A stretch of 64,000 nt of DNA from the NCBI RefSeq assembly GCF_008932245.1, contig NZ_CP034909.1:62001-126000 (forward strand), written 5' to 3'. Made by a program: the position numbers and the translations under genes. This DNA is from Sinorhizobium alkalisoli (GTDB lineage: Bacteria > Pseudomonadota > Alphaproteobacteria > Rhizobiales > Rhizobiaceae). The notes beneath the pieces are model-generated. The model ran no database searches and was not told the DNA's origin. It worked only from the letters and a program-made list of their open reading frames with translations. Numbering within the stretch: position 1 is the stretch's first letter; each line of letters opens with the position of its first letter. Shown piece after piece: positions 44,629-53,588 of the stretch.

Positions 44629-46254
44629 TCAGCGCGCCGCCTGCAGGATTGCGGCAACGAGACCCGCGGTTGAAGAATCGTGGCCTTCGGCGCTCTCTTT
44701 GCCTTCGACCACCGGCAGCAGGCCGGTCGCGAGTTCCTTGCCGAGTTCGACACCCCACTGGTCGAAGGAGTTGATGTTGAAGAGCGCACCCTCGACGAAG
44801 ACGCGATGTTCATAAAGCGCGATCAGTCGGCCGAGCGCGAAAGGATCGAGCTGGTCGTAGACGAAGGTGAGCGACGGCCGGTTACCGGTGAAGACGCGGT
44901 GCGGCGCGATCCGGTTGGCCTTGGCCTCGTCCATGCCTTTGGCGGTAAGCTGTGCCTTTGCTTCGGCAAGCGTGCGGCCCTTCATCAGCGCCTCCGATTG
45001 CGCCAGGCAGTTGGCGATCAGGAGTTCGTGCTGGTGGCGCAGTGTCTTTTCGTGCCCGTTCGCGGCGATCATGAATTCGGCGGGAATGATGTCCGTTCCC
45101 TGGTGGATAAGCTGGTAGAAGGCATGCTGCCCGTTGGTGCCCGGCTCTCCCCAGACGACCGGTCCGGTCGCGAATTCGACCGGCGTGCTGTCGAGCGTGA
45201 CGGCCTTGCCGTTCGATTCCATATCGAGTTGCTGCAGATAGGCGGGGAAGCGCGAAAGGCGCTGGTCGTAAGGCAGGATCGCCCGTGACGGATAGCCAAG
45301 CACGGTGCGATGATAGAAACCGATGAGGCCAAGCAGCATCGGGATGTTCTCGCGAACCGGTGCGCCGCGGAAATGCTCGTCGATCGCATGGCCGCCGTCG
45401 AGGAATCGGCCGAAATCCTTCTTGCCGATCGCAATCATCAGCGGCAGGCCGATGGCCGACCAGATCGAATAGCGGCCGCCGACCCAGTCCCAGAAACCGA
45501 AGACGCGGGACGCATCGATGCCGAAGGCGGAGACCTTGTCGAGCGCCGTCGAAACGGCCGCGAAATGATTGCCGACGGCCGCTTCGCCGAGCTTGTCGGC
45601 AATGAAGGCGCGGGCGGTTGCCGCGTTGGTCATGGTTTCGATGGTCGTAAACGTCTTGGAAGCGACAATGAAGAGCGAGGTTTCGGGGTCGAGCAGCTTC
45701 AGCGTATCGGCAATATGGGCACCGTCGACATTGGACACGAAATGCAGCCGCGGGCCGTCATGGAAAGGGGCAAGAGCCAGCGTCGCCATTACAGGACCGA
45801 GGTCTGAGCCACCGATGCCGATATTGACGACGTCGGTGATCTCCCTGCCCGTGGCGCCCTTCAGGCTGCCGGATCGCACGTCCTCGGCAAAGCCGCCCAT
45901 TGCTTCTAGCACGGCATTGACGTCGGGCATGACATCCTTGCCGCCGACGAGGACCGGTCGGTTTCCTCGGTTTCTGAGCGCCGTGTGCAGCACGGCGCGT
46001 TCCTCGGTGATATTGATGATATCGCCGCGGAACATGGCGTCGCGCTTTTCCTCGACCCCGGCTGCCTTCGCCAGCGCTTCGAGCCCTTCCAGGACCCGGT
46101 CGTTCACCGCACATTTCGAATAGTCGAAGAGGAGATCGTCTAGCCTCGTGCTGAAGCGGGAAAAGCGGTTCGGATCGGCCGCGAAGGCGGCGCGGATATC
46201 GGTTGCATCGGTCTCGCGTGCACTGGCTTTCAGGCTTTCGACAAGCGCTTTCAT
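44629..46254 (-). CDS. pgi: Glucose-6-phosphate isomerase
   Basis: Interconverts glucose 6-phosphate and fructose 6-phosphate. 541 residues from ATG 46254 with AAGGAG before it. Landmarks are [13 protein letters not shown], the [15 protein letters not shown] segment, [21 protein letters not shown] and [17 protein letters not shown], with a catalytic Lys near the end (ELGKELA). It converges with frk and completes the fructose-to-hexose-phosphate route. Confidence 0.97.
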   Translation of the reverse strand: MKALVESLKASARETDATDIRAAFAADPNRFSRFSTRLDDLLFDYSKCAVNDRVLEGLEALAKAAGVEEKRDAMFRGDIINITEERAVLHTALRNRGNRPVLVGGKDVMPDVNAVLEAMGGFAEDVRSGSLKGATGREITDVVNIGIGGSDLGPVMATLALAPFHDGPRLHFVSNVDGAHIADTLKLLDPETSLFIVASKTFTTIETMTNAATARAFIADKLGEAAVGNHFAAVSTALDKVSAFGIDASRVFGFWDWVGGRYSIWSAIGLPLMIAIGKKDFGRFLDGGHAIDEHFRGAPVRENIPMLLGLIGFYHRTVLGYPSRAILPYDQRLSRFPAYLQQLDMESNGKAVTLDSTPVEFATGPVVWGEPGTNGQHAFYQLIHQGTDIIPAEFMIAANGHEKTLRHQHELLIANCLAQSEALMKGRTLAEAKAQLTAKGMDEAKANRIAPHRVFTGNRPSLTFVYDQLDPFALGRLIALYEHRVFVEGALFNINSFDQWGVELGKELATGLLPVVEGKESAEGHDSSTAGLVAAILQAAR

Positions 46255-46392
46255 CGCAGGGCTCCTTGCATCGGAATTGGCTGCGATAGCTAGTCGGTTT
46301 AACCGCGGCAAATCAAGGGCGAGTGTGCGCTGCAGCGAAAAAAGGTCGCCTGCCGACGGCCTTCAACGCGATCGGTGCTCCGTTGGTTCTGG

Positions 46393-48093
46393 CTAACCGC
46401 GCAGGTCCTTGCGCAGGATCTTGCCGACATTCGATTTCGGCAGTTCGGGGCGGAACTCGACGAATTTCGGGCGCTTGTAATTGGTGAGGTTGTCGGAGCA
46501 GTGGCGCTTGACGTCCTCTTCCGTGAGGTCCTGGTCCTTGCGCACGACGAAGAGCTTGACGGCTTCGCCCGAATGCGGGTCGGCAACGCCGATGGCGGCG
46601 CATTCCAGAACGCCCGGATGAGTGGCCACGACCTCCTCGATCTCGTTGGGAAAGACGTTGAAGCCGGAAACGAGAATCATGTCCTTCTTGCGGTCGACGA
46701 TCTTCACGAGCCCGGCGGCATTCATGAAACCGACATCGCCGGTGCGAAAGAAGCCGTCCGGCGAGATCGCCCTTGCAGTTTCGTCGGGGCGCTGCCAGTA
46801 GCCGGCCATCACCTGGGGACCGCGGATGCAGATTTCGCCGATCTCGCCGACCGGCAATGCCTGACCGTCGTCGCCGCGAATTTCCACTTCGGTGGAGGGA
46901 AGCGGCATTCCGATGGTGCCGGTAAACTCGTCCGTATCGAGCCGGTTGGCGGTGGCAACCGGTGAGGTTTCCGACAGCCCGTAGCCCTCATGGATCGGGC
47001 AGCCGGTCATCTGAAGCCAGCGTTCCGCTACGGGCCTCTGCACCGCCATGCCGCCGCCGAAGGTCAGGATGAGCGAGGAGAAGTCGAGCTTCTGGAACTC
47101 GGGATTGTTCATCAGCGCATTGAACAGCGTATTGAGACCTGGGAAGATGTTCGTCCGGTATTTGCCAAGTTCCTTGACGAAGGCCGGAATGTCGCGCGGA
47201 TTGGGGATCAGGATGTTGTTGCCGCCGAGCGCCAATCCCATCAGCGAATTCACCGTCAGCGCGAAGATGTGATAGAGCGGCAGCGCGCACATGAAAGTCA
47301 GGCTTTCCGGTCGCGGCTTGCGCAGGAAGGCCGTGTTCAGCCAGATGTCCATCTGCGCCATGTTGGCGAGAAGATTGGCATGGGTGAGAGTGGCGCCCTT
47401 GGAAATGCCGGTCGTGCCGCCGGTATATTGCAGGAATGCGACGTCCCCGGACGTGACATTGGGGTTCCTGAGCGTGAGTGTCGCGCCTTTGGCAAGGACC
47501 GTCCTGAAGGAGAGATGCCCAGGAATCGACCAGGCGGGCACGAGCTTCTTCACCCGGCGCACGACAAGGTTGACCAGCAGGCCCTTCATGCCGAGCATAT
47601 CCCCCATGCTGGCGACGACCACATGCTTGACCGCGGTGCGGGCGACCACCTGCTCGACCGTGTGAGCGAAGTTTTCCAGAACGAAAATCGCCTTGGCGCC
47701 GGCATCGACAAGCTGATGCTCGAGCTCGCGGGGCGTATAGAGCGGATTGACGTTCACCACCGTGTAGCCGGCCCGCAGGATACCGTAGACGATCACCGGA
47801 TTCTGCAGAATGTTCGGCAGCATGACCGCGACCCTATCGCCCTTTGCGAGACCCAGCGACTGAAGCCAGGCACCGATCCTGCCGGAATGGGCGTTCAGAT
47901 CGGCGAAGGTCAGGGATTTGCCCATGCAGGTGAAGGCAGGGCGCCAGGAATATTGCGCAACGGCGTGATCGAAGAATGCGCCGATGGACTGATAGTTAAG
48001 TGGCCCGATATGGCCGGGCACGCCCGGCGGATAGGAATTGAGCCAGATCTTTTCCCCGCTGGACCCTGCCTGCTGCATGCTAGCTTCCGCCAT
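46393..48093 (-). CDS. fadD: Long-chain fatty acid CoA ligase
   Basis: Activates fatty acids to acyl-CoA for beta-oxidation. 566 residues from ATG 48093, with a purine-rich AGAGGGAGAGAGG before it. The AMP-binding motif YTGGTTGISKGA (about 215-226), HEGYGLSETSPV, RTGDVGF and the C-terminal lysine in KSNVGKILRK are visible. In S. meliloti, fadD mutants are known to swarm and to be impaired in symbiosis. An inverted-repeat operator shared with the gene at 52298 lies upstream. Confidence 0.96.
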   Translation of the reverse strand: MAEASMQQAGSSGEKIWLNSYPPGVPGHIGPLNYQSIGAFFDHAVAQYSWRPAFTCMGKSLTFADLNAHSGRIGAWLQSLGLAKGDRVAVMLPNILQNPVIVYGILRAGYTVVNVNPLYTPRELEHQLVDAGAKAIFVLENFAHTVEQVVARTAVKHVVVASMGDMLGMKGLLVNLVVRRVKKLVPAWSIPGHLSFRTVLAKGATLTLRNPNVTSGDVAFLQYTGGTTGISKGATLTHANLLANMAQMDIWLNTAFLRKPRPESLTFMCALPLYHIFALTVNSLMGLALGGNNILIPNPRDIPAFVKELGKYRTNIFPGLNTLFNALMNNPEFQKLDFSSLILTFGGGMAVQRPVAERWLQMTGCPIHEGYGLSETSPVATANRLDTDEFTGTIGMPLPSTEVEIRGDDGQALPVGEIGEICIRGPQVMAGYWQRPDETARAISPDGFFRTGDVGFMNAAGLVKIVDRKKDMILVSGFNVFPNEIEEVVATHPGVLECAAIGVADPHSGEAVKLFVVRKDQDLTEEDVKRHCSDNLTNYKRPKFVEFRPELPKSNVGKILRKDLRG

Positions 48094-48529
48094 GCCCTCT
48101 CTCCCTCTGGTCGCCAACGAACGGCTGTGCTCACGGCGGAGAAAAACCCTCCAGATCTTCCTCTCCGACGAAGATGCTGCTTTTGCTGCGCATCTTCAAG
48201 CAGTATTCCCGCTTATATGACCTTGACGTAAACGTCAATAAACACAAATAGCGAAGGGACGTCATCCCGCCTAAATCTGCCTGTCATGTGCTTCCGCTAC
48301 AGGAGGCGGAACGCGACGGAGCGCCGACAGTGAAGTGATCACGATGAAAGCGAATTGAATCGGCCTTCGATCAGCACGATGTATTGCAGGCATTCCTTAA
48401 CCGAAACCGAGAAGCATACGACGTCTTGCCGGATGGCCGGCAGCGGAAGCGAATGAACGCCGCCGGTGGGAGATGGGCTGGCAAGGCCATGGGTTTGCTG
48501 TAATGTTGCTAAAAGACGGAGGAATGCAG
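48094..48529. other. 436-base intergenic region between fadD and the AI-2E gene
   Basis: Holds the fadD promoter and operator at 48223-48238. The remainder, toward the plus-strand gene, shows no convincing ORF or repeat. Confidence 0.5.
48223..48238 (-). promoter_or_regulatory. Inverted-repeat operator at the fadD promoter
   Basis: On the fadD strand the site reads TTGACGTTTACGTCAA, a perfect 7-base dyad around TT. TATAAG follows 15 bases after TTGACG, so the site overlaps a plausible promoter. The same 12-base core TTGACGTTTACG recurs at 53325-53346. It resembles the motif I recall for LiuR/MerR-type regulators of fatty and branched-chain acid catabolism. Confidence 0.6.
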
Positions 48530-49708
48530 GTGCAGTTGGGCAATCGCGAGCGAGACAATCCCCCGGCGGAGCCACGGCTCTTCGGGCAGCCGGCCCATTC
48601 ACGCTCCGCCCTGGTCCTGCCAATCTCGGCGGCGCGCTGGCTGCTCGTGCTGGTGCTGCTCGCCGGCGTTTATTTCTTCCACGGCTTCGTGGTGCCGGTG
48701 CTTGCTGCCGTCGTCATCGGCTTTGCCAGCTGGCCGATCTACCGCCATCTGCTGCAGGCGGTAAACGGCAACCGCACGCTCGCCGCGACCATCGCCATCG
48801 TCCTGGTGGTCGCCTTCATCGTCGTGCCGATTTCGATCGCTGCGATCTATGCGGTGCAGGAGGTTCGCGACTGGCTCGTCTGGGCGGTGGCGACCAATGC
48901 GAACGGGGCACCGGTACCCGATTGGCTGGCAACCATACCCATGGCGGGCGACTGGCTCGGTGCGCAATGGGTGAAATATGTCGGCCATCCGGGGGCGCTC
49001 GGCGAGCTGGTGCAGCTCGTCAGCGGCTCGAATATCGGCAACATCTATCGCGGCGTGCTCGTCATCGGCGCCTCCGCCTTTCATGCCTTCCTGACACTGC
49101 TCTTCATGCTGATCACGCTGTTCTTCGTCTATCGTGACGGACAATCGTTTTCGCGGCAGCTCGACCGTCTCGGCGAACAGATCTTTCCGATGCGCTGGGA
49201 ACGACTGTCTCGTGTGGTGCCACTCACCATCAGCTCCACCGTGACCGGCATGGGCATCATCGCGATCGGCGAAGGCATTGTTCTCGGCGTCGCCTATTGG
49301 CTGGCCGGCATGCCTTCGCCGGTGACGCTCGGCATCATTACCGGCATCATGGCCCTCGTCCCGGGCGGTGCGCCGCTGTGCTTCACGCTGGTGTCGGCCT
49401 ATCTGATCGCCAGCGGATCACCCATCCACGGTGTCGCCCTGTTCGTGTGGGGCACGACGGAGCTCTTCATCGTCGACAAGACGCTGCGTCCGAGACTTGT
49501 CGGCGGCCCGATCAAGCTGCCCTTCCTGCCGACGTTCTTCGGCCTCGTCGGCGGCGTCAAGACCATGGGCTTCCTCGGCCTTTTCGTCGGCCCCGTCCTC
49601 ATGGCACTGCTTGTCGCCATCTGGCGTGAGTGGATGCGCGAAGTGACGGCCGACGCGTCTAACCAGGCGGAGGAACCGGTAAAGCGGCTGGATCTCTCCG
49701 CCAAGTAA
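48530..49708 (+). CDS. AI-2E/PerM-family transporter
   Basis: 392 residues from GTG 48530, chosen because GGAGG lies 7 bases before it; the ATG at 48524 is too close to the SD. About seven to eight membrane segments, with the family motifs LLFMLITLFFVYRDGQ and LALVPGGAPL-type (MALVPGGAPLCF) before DKTLRPRLVGG. Members export autoinducer-2, ions or other solutes; substrate unknown. It is the plus-strand neighbour upstream of the lipid cluster but separated by 143 bases. Confidence 0.88.
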   Translation: MQLGNRERDNPPAEPRLFGQPAHSRSALVLPISAARWLLVLVLLAGVYFFHGFVVPVLAAVVIGFASWPIYRHLLQAVNGNRTLAATIAIVLVVAFIVVPISIAAIYAVQEVRDWLVWAVATNANGAPVPDWLATIPMAGDWLGAQWVKYVGHPGALGELVQLVSGSNIGNIYRGVLVIGASAFHAFLTLLFMLITLFFVYRDGQSFSRQLDRLGEQIFPMRWERLSRVVPLTISSTVTGMGIIAIGEGIVLGVAYWLAGMPSPVTLGIITGIMALVPGGAPLCFTLVSAYLIASGSPIHGVALFVWGTTELFIVDKTLRPRLVGGPIKLPFLPTFFGLVGGVKTMGFLGLFVGPVLMALLVAIWREWMREVTADASNQAEEPVKRLDLSAK

Positions 49709-49851
49709 AGTCGGTGTGAGAGGTCGCCGACAGCGCCGTGCGTCTGGAACGCAGGTGTTGCAATGCCCCGCGGGCCCATATGGTCTTTTTCGCCAAGTTG
49801 TTTTAAGACTTGCTGCAATCGTAAAATTTGCACATTCGGTCTTGCGCGAAG

Positions 49852-50511
49852 ATGAATGAGGTTTCCGAGGCGGGCGAAAAGCCGAGTGCCGATCGCCGCC
49901 CGATTGCGGCGCGCCAGAGCGGTTTCGCGCGATGGCTGACGGCCCTCCTTCTCAAGACACCCATCACGCCGAACCAGATTTCGGTCCTCAGCATCGCCTT
50001 TGCGGCAATCGGGGCTGCTGCCATCCTCTTTGCGCCGCGTTGGCCGCTGCTTTATCTGATCGCCGTCCTCTGCACGCAGTTGCGTCTTCTCTGCAATTTG
50101 CTCGACGGGATGGTGGCCGTCGAGGGCGGGCGCGGTTCCGCCGTCGGCGCGCTCTATAACGAGTTTCCGGACCGAGTCGCCGACAGCGTGCTCATCGTTG
50201 CGCTCGGCTATGCTGCAGAAGCGGGTTGGCTCGGCTGGGCGGGTGCGCTCGCGGCGGCGCTCACAGCCTATGTGCGCGTCTTCGGGGGCTCGCTCGGCCA
50301 GGCGCAGGATTTCCGCGGGCCCATGGCGAAACAGCACCGTATGGCGCTCATAAGTCTTGCCTGCGTGCTGGCGCTATTTGAAGCGGCATTGACGACCGAG
50401 CGCCTCGTGCTCTACGGCGCCGCCTGGATCATCCTCGTGGGGTCGTTTCTCACCTGCCTGACCCGCACTAGAGCCATCGTCTCGCGCATCCCTGGAGCAA
50501 CCAGCCCGTGA
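49852..50511 (+). CDS. CDP-alcohol phosphatidyltransferase homologue (YnbA-like) with altered signature
   Basis: 219 residues from ATG 49852 (start uncertain, weak SD), with about six TM segments. The family signature DxxDGxxAR(x8)GxxxDxxxD reads NLLDGMVAV, eight residues, then GALYNEFPD. The first and third aspartates are asparagines and the Arg is valine. From memory, E. coli YnbA has the same NxxDG and LNE replacements, so this is a subfamily trait and not decay. It probably transfers an unknown head group to or from a CDP-lipid. First of three coupled genes. Confidence 0.82.
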   Translation: MNEVSEAGEKPSADRRPIAARQSGFARWLTALLLKTPITPNQISVLSIAFAAIGAAAILFAPRWPLLYLIAVLCTQLRLLCNLLDGMVAVEGGRGSAVGALYNEFPDRVADSVLIVALGYAAEAGWLGWAGALAAALTAYVRVFGGSLGQAQDFRGPMAKQHRMALISLACVLALFEAALTTERLVLYGAAWIILVGSFLTCLTRTRAIVSRIPGATSP

Positions 50512-51119
50512 TCGAGACCCTGCTGATCGCCCTCACACGCTTTCTCGTCGGCGGTCAGGCGCGATGGACGGGCGCTGGGCCGGAACCGCGCCAGCGCATC
50601 TATTTCGCCAATCACGCCAGCCACCTGGATACGCTGCTCATCTGGTCGGCGCTGCCGCGACCGTTGCGTGCGTCCACGCATCCGATCGCCGCCGCTGACT
50701 ATTGGGGCAGCGGCAACATCCGGCGCCACATTGCGCTTAAGGTGCTGAATGCCGTACTTGTGGAACGCTCCGCCAAGGGACCGCCGGGGGCGGCGTTGGC
50801 GCCTTTGCGCGGTGTCCTGTCGGAGGGAGGCTCTCTCATTCTCTTTCCCGAGGGCACCCGCGGCAGCGAGCGCCTTCCGGGCCCCTTCAAAAGCGGTCTC
50901 TATTGGCTGGCGCAGGATTTCCCGGATGCCGAGCTGATCCCGACCTATCTCGACAATCCCTCGCGCGCCTTTCCCAAGGGAGCTTTCTTGCCCGTTCCGA
51001 TCAGTTGCACGGTTCGTTTCGGCGCGCCGCTCGCCCGCCGCCAGGGCGAAGAGAAGGATGAATTTCTAGAGCGCGCCCGGCAGGCCGTGAGCGCACTTGC
51101 GTCGGACGCGATCGCGTGA
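50508..51119 (+). CDS. PlsC-type 1-acylglycerol-phosphate acyltransferase
   Basis: 203 residues, GTG start overlapping the previous stop (GTGA). HX4D motif NHASHLD (about 31-37), block III FPEGTRGSERLPGPFKSG (about 115-132) and the later PTYLDNP. This is the LPLAT fold that acylates lysophosphatidate-type acceptors. Placed between a CDP-alcohol transferase and a CdsA-like gene, it could supply the diacyl substrate for a dedicated phospholipid. Confidence 0.88.
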   Translation: MIETLLIALTRFLVGGQARWTGAGPEPRQRIYFANHASHLDTLLIWSALPRPLRASTHPIAAADYWGSGNIRRHIALKVLNAVLVERSAKGPPGAALAPLRGVLSEGGSLILFPEGTRGSERLPGPFKSGLYWLAQDFPDAELIPTYLDNPSRAFPKGAFLPVPISCTVRFGAPLARRQGEEKDEFLERARQAVSALASDAIA

Positions 51120-51126
51120 GGCCGCC

Positions 51127-52068
51127 ATGTCTTTGATGGACAAGCTTTTCATCCTCTTCGGCGGTATTTGCGGGCTACTCGCCATAGCCTCGATGATCGG
51201 CTTGGCGCTGTCGCGCAGCACCACGTCCGAAACCGGCCGGGCGACCGTCGACAATCTCAATGCCCGCATCGGGGCTTGGTGGGTGATGGTCGCGATCTTC
51301 GCCGTGAGCTTCGGCCTCGGCCGGGGAGCGACCGTGCTTCTCTTCGCGCTTACGTCATTCTATACGCTGCGGGAGTTCGTATCGCTGACGCCGACGCGTG
51401 CGGCCGATCATCTGCCCCTGGTCGGCGCCTTCTACCTGCTGCTGCCGCTTCAGTACTGGCTGGTCTGGATCGACTGGTATGCGCTGTTCACGATCCTGAT
51501 CCCGGTCTACGGTTTCCTGCTCCTTCCGAGCCTTGCGGCGTTGCGGGGCGATACCGGGCAATTTCTGCTGCGCGTCTCGCGCATTCAATGGGGGCTCATG
51601 CTGACGGTCTTTTGCATCAGCCACGCGCCCGCCCTGATCACGCTCGATATTGCCGGCTACGAGGGCCAGGAGTTCCTGTTGCTCTTCTTCCTGATCACCG
51701 TCGCGCAGTTCAGCGACGTGATGCAATATGTCTTCGGCAAGCTGATGGGGTGGACAAAAGTTGCGCCCGCGGTGAGCCCGTCAAAAACCGTAGAGGGCCT
51801 CGTCGGCGGCGGGCTCTCTGCCGTACTGGCGGGAGCCGGACTCTGGTGGATCACGCCTTTCACGCCGCTCGAGGCAGCGGCCATGGCGCTGGCGATTGTC
51901 GCCATGGGTTTCCTCGGCGGGCTGGCGCTCTCCGCCGTCAAACGCTCCATGGGTGTGAAGGATTGGGGCACGATGATCAGCGGTCATGGCGGGGTACTGG
52001 ATCGCATGGATTCGCTGAGTTTCGCCGCACCCGTCTTCTTCCACCTGACGCGGTATTTCTATACATGA
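51127..52068 (+). CDS. CdsA-like phosphatidate cytidylyltransferase (YnbB-like)
   Basis: 313 residues from ATG 51127, eight bases after the acyltransferase stop. About eight TM segments. The CDS signature at the C-terminus reads SAVKRSMGVKDWGTMISGHGG followed by LDRMDS, with SPSKTVEGLVGGG before it. These conserve the metal- and CTP-binding residues. The N-terminal region (RIGAWWVMVAIFAV, LTSFYTLREF) resembles E. coli YnbB rather than the essential CdsA. It would make a CDP-lipid for the first gene of this cluster. Confidence 0.88.
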   Translation: MSLMDKLFILFGGICGLLAIASMIGLALSRSTTSETGRATVDNLNARIGAWWVMVAIFAVSFGLGRGATVLLFALTSFYTLREFVSLTPTRAADHLPLVGAFYLLLPLQYWLVWIDWYALFTILIPVYGFLLLPSLAALRGDTGQFLLRVSRIQWGLMLTVFCISHAPALITLDIAGYEGQEFLLLFFLITVAQFSDVMQYVFGKLMGWTKVAPAVSPSKTVEGLVGGGLSAVLAGAGLWWITPFTPLEAAAMALAIVAMGFLGGLALSAVKRSMGVKDWGTMISGHGGVLDRMDSLSFAAPVFFHLTRYFYT

Positions 52069-52144
52069 CTCACTCGCTGGAGCAGCCAGTCCTGTGAGCC
52101 GTAACCTTGCGTCACGACCTATACGGCGATGTGCTTGAAAAGAA

Positions 52145-52220
52145 TGGTGCCGCTTACGTGACTCGAACACGTGACCCCATCATTACGAATGATGTGCTCT
52201 ACCGACTGAGCTAAAGCGGC
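52145..52220 (-). tRNA. tRNA-Thr (anticodon CGT)
   Basis: 76 bases including encoded CCA on the minus strand. Acceptor GCCGCTT pairs with AAGCGGC, D-arm GCTCAGTCGGTAGAGC. Anticodon stem CATCA/TGATG encloses loop TTCGTAA with anticodon CGT, and the T-arm contains TTCGAGT. Reads ACG. The start of the nitronate-monooxygenase-like gene's 3' region lies 78 bases away. Confidence 0.97.
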
Positions 52221-52297
52221 CCATGAGGCGGTTCCGCAGATGGCCGCGGAACGGATGTGAGGCGCTGATAAACGCAAAGCGGCAAGAATTCAAGCCA

Positions 52298-53308
52298 TCA
52301 GTTTCGAGAACCTGAAAATTCCTTGGAGGCGCGCCGCTCCCCTTGGGGCGAAAGCCCGAGGCGGGCGCGGGCGGCGTCGTATTCGCGCTTCAGCCGATCG
52401 ACCATTTGGGCGACTGGACCGATCTCACGGACCGCTCCGATTCCCTGGCCGCAGCCCCAGATATCCTTCCACGCCTTGGCGCCGTCGGCGGCATTGCCGA
52501 AGTCCATCTTGGACGGGTCTGCCTCCGGCAGGTTGTCCGGGTCCATGCCCGCGGCGCGGATCGAGGCCTTGAGATAATTGCCGTGGATGCCGGTAAAATA
52601 GTTGGAATAGACGATGTCGGCGGCGGCGCTGTCGACGATCATCTGCTTGTAGGCGTCGCTGGCTCGGGCCTCTTCGGTGGCGATGAAGGGCGAGCCGATA
52701 TAGGCCATGTCGGCGCCCATCGCCTCGGCAGCGAGGATTGCGCCGCCGGTGGCTATCGCGCCGGAGAGGAGCAGGGGCCCGTCGAACCAGGCGCGGATTT
52801 CCTGTACGAGTGCGAAGGGCGAGAGCGTGCCGGCATGGCCGCCGGCGCCGGCGGCGACCGCGATCAGTCCGTCGGCGCCCTTGCGGATCGCGGAGTTCGC
52901 ATGGCGGTTGTTGATGACGTCATGCAGCACGATCCCGCCATAGGAATGGATCGCATCGTTCACCTCCGGCACCGCGCCGAGCGAGGAGATGACGACAGGC
53001 ACCTTGTATTTGACGCAAAGCATCAGGTCGTGCTCGAGGCGGGCGTTCGACTTGTGGACGATCTGGTTCACGGCGAAAGGGGCGGCCGGACGGTCCGGGT
53101 TCTTGGCATCGTGCTCGGCGAGCGATTCGGTGATCTCGGCCAGCCAATCTTCGAGCTGCGCCTGCGGGCGCGCGTTCAGGGCCGGGAAGGCGCCGATGAC
53201 GCCCGCCTTGCATTGGGCAATCGTCAGCTTCGGATGCGAGACGATGAAGAGCGGTGCTGCGACAACGGGCAGTCTCGTCGTTCCGGAAAGGATTGGCGGC
53301 AACGGCAT
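52298..53308 (-). CDS. Nitronate monooxygenase-like FMN protein
   Basis: 336 residues of the NPD/2-nitropropane dioxygenase TIM-barrel family. FMN-binding parts are VVAAPLFIVSHP at the start, GLIAVAAGAGGHAG (about 145-158), LLLSGAIATGG and MGADMAYIGSPF. It oxidises alkyl nitronates or related substrates; close family members may act on acyl-CoA-like molecules. The promoter carries the same operator as fadD, which suggests a place in fatty acid catabolism. Confidence 0.88.
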   Translation of the reverse strand: MPLPPILSGTTRLPVVAAPLFIVSHPKLTIAQCKAGVIGAFPALNARPQAQLEDWLAEITESLAEHDAKNPDRPAAPFAVNQIVHKSNARLEHDLMLCVKYKVPVVISSLGAVPEVNDAIHSYGGIVLHDVINNRHANSAIRKGADGLIAVAAGAGGHAGTLSPFALVQEIRAWFDGPLLLSGAIATGGAILAAEAMGADMAYIGSPFIATEEARASDAYKQMIVDSAAADIVYSNYFTGIHGNYLKASIRAAGMDPDNLPEADPSKMDFGNAADGAKAWKDIWGCGQGIGAVREIGPVAQMVDRLKREYDAARARLGLSPQGERRASKEFSGSRN

Positions 53309-53317
53309 CAGGCACCT

Positions 53318-53346
53318 CTATAAATTGACGTTCGCGTAAACGTCAA
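53318..53346 (-). promoter_or_regulatory. Promoter with fadD-like operator
   Basis: On the gene's strand: TTGACG, 17 bases, TTATAG, an ideally spaced -35/-10 pair. The dyad TTGACGTT / AACGTCAA spans 53325-53346 and fills the spacer. The -10 ends only 9 bases before the ATG, so the transcript would be leaderless or nearly so. Confidence 0.62.
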
Positions 53347-53588
53347 AACAGATAGCAGCAAGCGGCGTGCTTTGCTAGGCCCGAGCTCGACGGCAATCGT
53401 CTCCCCGAGCGTTATCGGTAGAAGGGAATATCCGCACGTGTCAGCTTTTTCCCGTGCGAGGCAGAGGAAGACGCAGCTGGACTTGCAGTTTGCGAAAGCA
53501 GCGGTTACCCAATCCTTAATGAAACCAATGGCGCCGGGAAAGAGACCGGTGATCGTTGGCCCGAGGTCGATGCGCAGAAGGAGCTGAC

